From Arenicola marina (Eukaryota; Annelida; Polychaeta; Arenicolidae): a stretch of 64,000 bases of DNA. The stretch covers positions 20,311,143-20,375,142 of the forward strand of contig OZ025265.1 in the NCBI GenBank assembly GCA_964019135.1, read 5' to 3'. The notes under the pieces are model-generated. The model saw only the letters and a list, made by a program, of their open reading frames with translations, was not told where the DNA came from and did not search any database. The position numbers and the translations under genes were made by a program. Of the stretch, positions 61,701 through 64,000 are shown one piece after another (position 1 is the first letter of the stretch; every line of letters starts with the position of its first letter).

Positions 61701-64000
61701 ACACCAGGAAGGCCCCCAGGACCTATTGATCTGAGGTCTAGTGCGCTGATCACTACACCAGGAAGGCCTCCAGGATCTATTGATCTGCGGTCTAGTGCGC
61801 TAACCACTACACCAGATAGGCCCCCAGGACCTACTGATCTGCTGTCTAGTGCGCTAACCACTACACCAGGAAGGCCCCCAGGACCTATTGATCTGAGGTG
61901 TAGTGCGCTAACCACTACACCAGGAAGGCCCCCAGGACCTATTGATCTGAGGTCTAGTGCGCTAACCACTACACCAGATAGGCGCTCGTTGCCAGTGAAC
62001 GCCACTCATTTCCGAATGATATAAAATTCCGGGGAATCCAGACCAGATGGAGAGCCATTTGAGACAAAACATCCTCTCATTATTACAGTTAATGGTTTTT
62101 TTCCGGCTTCACACAAAATATCCCACAAAATGCCCCCTATTTTCTTATGGTTTATATATGTTATTATGACATCAGTCTGGTAATAGTTTACGATAAAACT
62201 GCAAACGCTTTCATCTCTTCATATCGATTAATATACGGACCAGGCTGTAAGGCCTTTTCGCATTTATCCTGGAGCGACCTGCGTGTGCTATATACACTGT
62301 AACGCTTAACCCTTATGTTGCCAGTGTATGACACTTTGCATGGTCTCCGTGTTAACGTCGCATAGATGAGACATGGAGGCGATCTGTTGTCGCGGCCCGT
62401 GTGCTGGTGTAGCTATCTGATGCCTTCCGCTCTATGGAAGTTATATGCTGTATAGCATCACCTTGCTGTGGGTGCACTGTGGATATGATACTGTGATACA
62501 GTTCAATGGGCCGCGATGTATGGGGAGTCTGATGGAAGCGCTTAAGACCTGGATTTGTAGATTATCGATCGGGGTGTTTGTGTTGTATTATGCCGTTATC
62601 ATGGTTATTATTAGCAGTAGGGTTAACTAACTATTTATGTCGTTCTCCTAGGGGTTGGGAATGCTAAAAAAACCTGGTGACTAGAGCGCGGGGCTTTGTT
62701 GATTATCGAAATGCCAGCCAGGCCATCCAAATGGTCGAGTGGTTAGCTCGCTAGGGTGGATTGAATGAAATCTGCAATACCTGTGCCATGTTTGGTCTCC
62801 AAATTTTAAAACGCGGCGAAATGCTGCAAAAGTGTGCTTATCGCTTGTATTGTTACAAAATTCAATAGTCTGAGGCATTGGTTTTTGCGTCATGATATAT
62901 CTTTAAAATCGACACTGGCCTCTGTCAATTTCCACTAAGCACGATATAAAAAGTGTTCTACACGAGTATTTTCTCAATATTAAAATCATAACATTTTGCT
63001 TTTCGTTTATCCAGTATGAGCATTAAGAATGCTCTACATTTGCTGTTTGAGTCTTCCTACTTTTGTCTTACCTTTTGCTTATATTTTCCTACCTTTGTCC
63101 TACCATTTGCTTATATTTTCCTACTTTTGTCCTACTTTCTATTTTTTTCATTGCTACTTTTATCCTACTATTTGTATGTTGGACAGCTTGAATATGGTGT
63201 GTCTACTTGTTTCAGCACGCGTTGGAAGGCAGCATACATGCCGTGTACGTCATCCAGGGTGACAAACAGAAGTTTAACCTTTCAAGCTTTCGACGAGAGA
63301 AACACACCTACGGCTTTGAGGTAAGTACCTCTTTTATGTTTGCGATCGAACAACCTGCACTGTTCCTTAAAGGTGTAGTTACTTCTCCGGTGCAAGGTTA
63401 TGGCAGATAGTCCTTATTATTACTACCATTATTAAGTACATGTCATACTGTTCGCGTTACCCAGCCCTCCACCCCCCCACCCCCTCACCCCCCCCCCCCA
63501 AAAATAAAGAAAAAAGGTTCATCTGGCTTTAAATATGTTTGTTTAACTATTGAAAGTGGATATCTCAAAAAAAAGACGATCAAGTTATCCCTGTTCTGTT
63601 CTGTGTGGGATTGCTACAGTGTGGGCCATGTGTAAGCTAGTTAATATCTAAGTTTTTTAGCTAGAATAAATAATGGTGAACATTAAACATAAGTATTTTT
63701 CATTTGTGCAATCGTACAGCGTACACTATTCCCAAAAAGTACAGTTACATTTCCGGTCTAAGGTTATGCTAGATAATCCCCTTAAGGACATGTGTAAGGT
63801 AGTTGTTTTGTAAGTTTTTTTAGTTAAATCAATCTTGGTGACAATTTAATGTAAATTAATGTTAATCGTTTTCAGCCGCAGTTCGTCGCACTTTCCAAAC
63901 TGGATTCCGTTGTGAGTCAGAACCAGCTGACAGCGGACTTTGGGGGAACATTGCCGTATAATCACGAGATATGGCTGGAAAACAGAGTGGTAGGGACTGT
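39841..64000 (+). CDS. SEC14 (CRAL-TRIO) domain protein, Trio/Kalirin/MCF2L/SESTD1 group, partial at the 3' end
   Basis: Exons: 39841-40792, 41551-41613, 49537-49651, 49870-49960, 63216-63320 and 63876 to about 63989 (GTG|GTAGGG looks like a donor). Phases join throughout. The first is a ~317-codon Ser/Tyr/Gln/Arg-rich disordered segment. The others encode a SEC14 lipid-binding domain: KEAIQVLNILRKRIVLLTGG, RDRRKGPVLTFPDQPNFDDF, AYLAIIPSDESMRNGFTILI, DNRHNAYKNSKALFKLLQ, SIHAVYVIQGDKQKF, QNQLTADFGGTLPYNH, EIWLENRV. GG[RK]D[RK]RxGP[IV]LTFP, PSxxxxxxGFT[VI][IL][IV]D and QLTxDFGGxLxYxHxxWLxxR are hallmarks of the SEC14 domain that precedes spectrin repeats in Trio, Kalirin, MCF2L and SESTD1. In those proteins it binds phosphoinositides and targets the protein to membranes. 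Downstream domains (spectrin, RhoGEF) are beyond the window, so the exact family member is unresolved; a PLEKHG4/quattro-type RhoGEF is also possible. Confidence 0.86.
40926..41202. mobile_element. MITE with GTTTCACTAAG ends
   Basis: GGGGACCGTTTCACTAAG at the left pairs with CTTAGTGAAATGATCCCC at the right, and inner TTACGAGC/GCTCGTAA blocks extend the match. About 277 bp with no coding, placed 130 bp after the donor of the Tyr-rich exon. Confidence 0.8.
41700..41896 (+). mobile_element. tRNA-derived SINE (family A), 5'-truncated
   Basis: Starts inside the element at CTAACGGCAGGTGGATCGGT (B box and tRNA head absent) and continues with the shared body to AATACACAACC. Confidence 0.88.
41957..43786. 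repeat. 56-bp minisatellite array (~32 units) in a SEC14-gene intron
   Basis: Unit is CCCTAGTACCGACTGGAGAG, AGATGGTGCATACAGTCCCA, CTGTACAGACACGTGC. Central units (42420-43480) are almost identical. Edge units are diverged or partly deleted (for example GTGCCCCTAGGAGAGAG), as expected when turnover is strongest in the middle. Short frames on both strands follow the 56-bp period and are not genes. Confidence 0.97.
43787..46800. other. Intron sequence, no exon seen
   Basis: Includes GC-richer DNA around 44.3-45.5 kb and G-rich/C-rich runs at 46000-46110 and 46230-46260. A SINE-tail-like GCGTGATATGACC stretch lies at 43809. No splice-bounded exon fitting the SEC14 protein was found, as expected because the flanking exons join in phase. 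Confidence 0.45.
46805..46912 (+). mobile_element. SINE 3' fragment with (ACCA)n tail
   Basis: GGAGACATGGCTCCGCTCTA matches the family A/B body, then GGTTAAAGAGCCCTGCTTTA and ACCAACCAACCAACC. The head is missing. Confidence 0.6.
47230..47600. repeat. ~185-bp tandem duplication
   Basis: Two diverged direct copies sharing CACCTTTCCG(A/T)AGTTTACATT, CGTGACNTTACCCNGTGTCCT and ACTGTACTNNTACAGGTAAT. They start near 47230 and 47405; the second contains an inserted poly-G run. Confidence 0.75.
48654..48893 (+). mobile_element. tRNA-derived SINE (family A)
   Basis: GGTCGGCCCGGTAGCTCAGT head, GTTCGAGCCCCGCTGT B box, then the shared body with a ~15-bp deletion (GGTTCCATGTCC) and an AATATAAAACCAACC tail. 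Confidence 0.92.
49250..49504 (+). mobile_element. tRNA-derived SINE (family B) with (AATC)n tail, next to an exon
   Basis: The head CCAGTAGGTAGCTCGTTTGG and B box GTGGTTCGAATCCCACC differ from family A, but the body (GGGAGTTACTCCCGGAGACT, GGCGCGATATGACG, GGTTAAAGCGTC) is related. It ends AATCAATCAATCAATCAAT about 33 bp before the SEC14 exon at 49537. Confidence 0.85.
50074..50333 (+). mobile_element. tRNA-derived SINE (family A), full length
   Basis: GGGGCCGGCGCGACAGCTCA head, GGTTCGAGCCCCGCTG B box, complete body and AATAACCAAGCAACC tail. One of the best-preserved copies. Confidence 0.93.
50522..50710. mobile_element. GTGTCG-rich short TIR element, copy c
   Basis: Same body and right end as copy a (GTGTCGCCATTTACCCCTTC then CAGACCC), with duplicated inner motifs (ATGTCGATTTTTC). 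The left terminus is not clear. Confidence 0.72.
50711..53635. other. Intron sequence, no exon seen
   Basis: Contains G runs near 51018 and 51520, C runs near 52100 and 52150, and otherwise single-copy DNA. No supported exon, RNA gene or recognisable element. Confidence 0.4.
53636..53812. mobile_element. GTGTCG-rich element, diverged copy d
   Basis: Repeated TGTCG motifs with similar spacing (GCATGTCGATTTTGAAAA, ATGTCGCGTGTCGCAAAG, GTGTCGATTTTTCACATCG) but termini not recognisable. Confidence 0.5.
54071..54143 (-). other. tRNA-like sequence at the edge of the 54-bp array
   Basis: Read on the - strand: CCTCCCTGGTGCAGTGGTTA (A-box match TGGTGCAGTGG), then GCGCACTAGACAGCAGATCA, then AGGTCCTGGGTTCGAACCCC (B-box match). 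Box spacing fits a tRNA or SINE head, but the anticodon stem pairs poorly and no acceptor stem is clear, so a pseudo-tRNA or SINE head is more likely than a working gene. Confidence 0.6.
54075..61985. repeat. ~8-kb, 54-bp tRNA-derived satellite array (~146 units) with higher-order repeats
   Basis: Unit on the + strand: ACCAGGAAGGCCCCCAGGAC, CTATTGATCTGAGGTCTAGT, GCGCTAACCACTAC, 54 bp. On the - strand each unit keeps an A-box-like TGGTGTAGTGG. Only the left edge keeps a B box (54081-54093). Because 54 is a multiple of 3, 18-residue periodic open frames run for over 1 kb on both strands. Shared variant units define blocks repeated every 2.0-2.26 kb, and from about 60400 a 108-bp dimer (CTCCAGGATCTGTTGATCTG unit alternating with a CCCCCAGGACCTATTGATCT unit) dominates. 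It lies in the 13-kb intron between SEC14 exons 49870-49960 and 63216-63320. Confidence 0.97.
61986..63052. other. Intron sequence after the 54-bp array
   Basis: Single-copy DNA with no supported exon. A tRNA-like stretch (ATGGTCGAGTGGTTAGCTCG) lies near 62731, possibly another SINE-head remnant. Confidence 0.4.
63053..63178. repeat. Pyrimidine-rich tandem repeat just before a SEC14 exon
   Basis: About four units of CCTACTTTTGTCCTACC followed by (T)TTTGCTTATATTTT. It ends about 40 bp before the acceptor at 63215 and could extend its pyrimidine tract. Confidence 0.85.

Noticed and set aside
54004-62005. Periodic open frames up to 457 codons (GLPGVVVSALDLRSIGPG on -, SSALTTTPGRPPGPIDLR on +)
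   Set aside because: A 54-bp unit is a multiple of three and lacks stops in two frames, so openness is automatic. The stretch lies in an intron of the SEC14 gene and the frame breaks at length-variant units.

Overview
This is genomic DNA from an invertebrate animal, most likely a marine deuterostome or lophotrochozoan. The evidence is spliced metazoan genes with GT-AG introns, a beta-catenin very close to other deuterostome proteins, abundant tRNA-derived SINEs, many short TIR elements, long poly-G/poly-C runs and frequent TAGGCCTA-type palindromes. I cannot name the species. No bacterial operon, CRISPR array, endogenous virus, LTR element or Polinton is visible.

Four protein-coding genes were assembled exon by exon by matching splice sites and reading phase. 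(1) 501-9998, + strand: beta-catenin, 14 exons, complete at its C-terminus. It lacks only a tiny upstream exon carrying the start. (2) 26784-23240, - strand: a SOSS complex subunit B (NABP/hSSB) OB-fold single-strand DNA-binding protein, 6 exons, complete. (3) 32877-29315, - strand: a COA1-like mitochondrial cytochrome oxidase assembly factor, 4 exons, complete. (4) 39841 to the window end, + strand: the N-terminal part of a SEC14 (CRAL-TRIO) domain protein of the Trio/Kalirin/MCF2L/SESTD1 group, with a long Tyr/Ser-rich disordered leader. It continues past 64000. Genes 2 and 3 share a strand and lie about 2.5 kb apart. Apart from general housekeeping roles (DNA repair, respiratory chain assembly) I see no functional link among the four genes.

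The rest is repeat-rich. Between beta-catenin and NABP lies a compound minisatellite locus (14035-22505). A 29-bp array is followed by a 30/26-bp array and a unique flank, and the whole block is tandemly duplicated. The copies differ by a 38-bp inversion and a ~960-bp TIR element present only in copy 1. Between NABP and COA1 are remnants of a TIR element rich in GTGTCG. From 31.8 to 37.3 kb there are five further small arrays and palindromic elements. Introns of the SEC14 gene carry a 56-bp array (41.96-43.79 kb) and an ~8-kb, ~146-copy array of a 54-bp unit (54.08-61.99 kb). That unit looks like a decapitated tRNA/SINE head and has a higher-order period of about 2.0-2.26 kb.

The most distinctive biology here is the repeat landscape: a tRNA-derived megasatellite with higher-order structure inside an intron, a duplicated two-satellite locus, and a tendency for repeats and SINEs to sit directly upstream of splice acceptors. 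Most long open frames in 14-21 kb and 54-62 kb are by-products of repeat periodicity, not genes.
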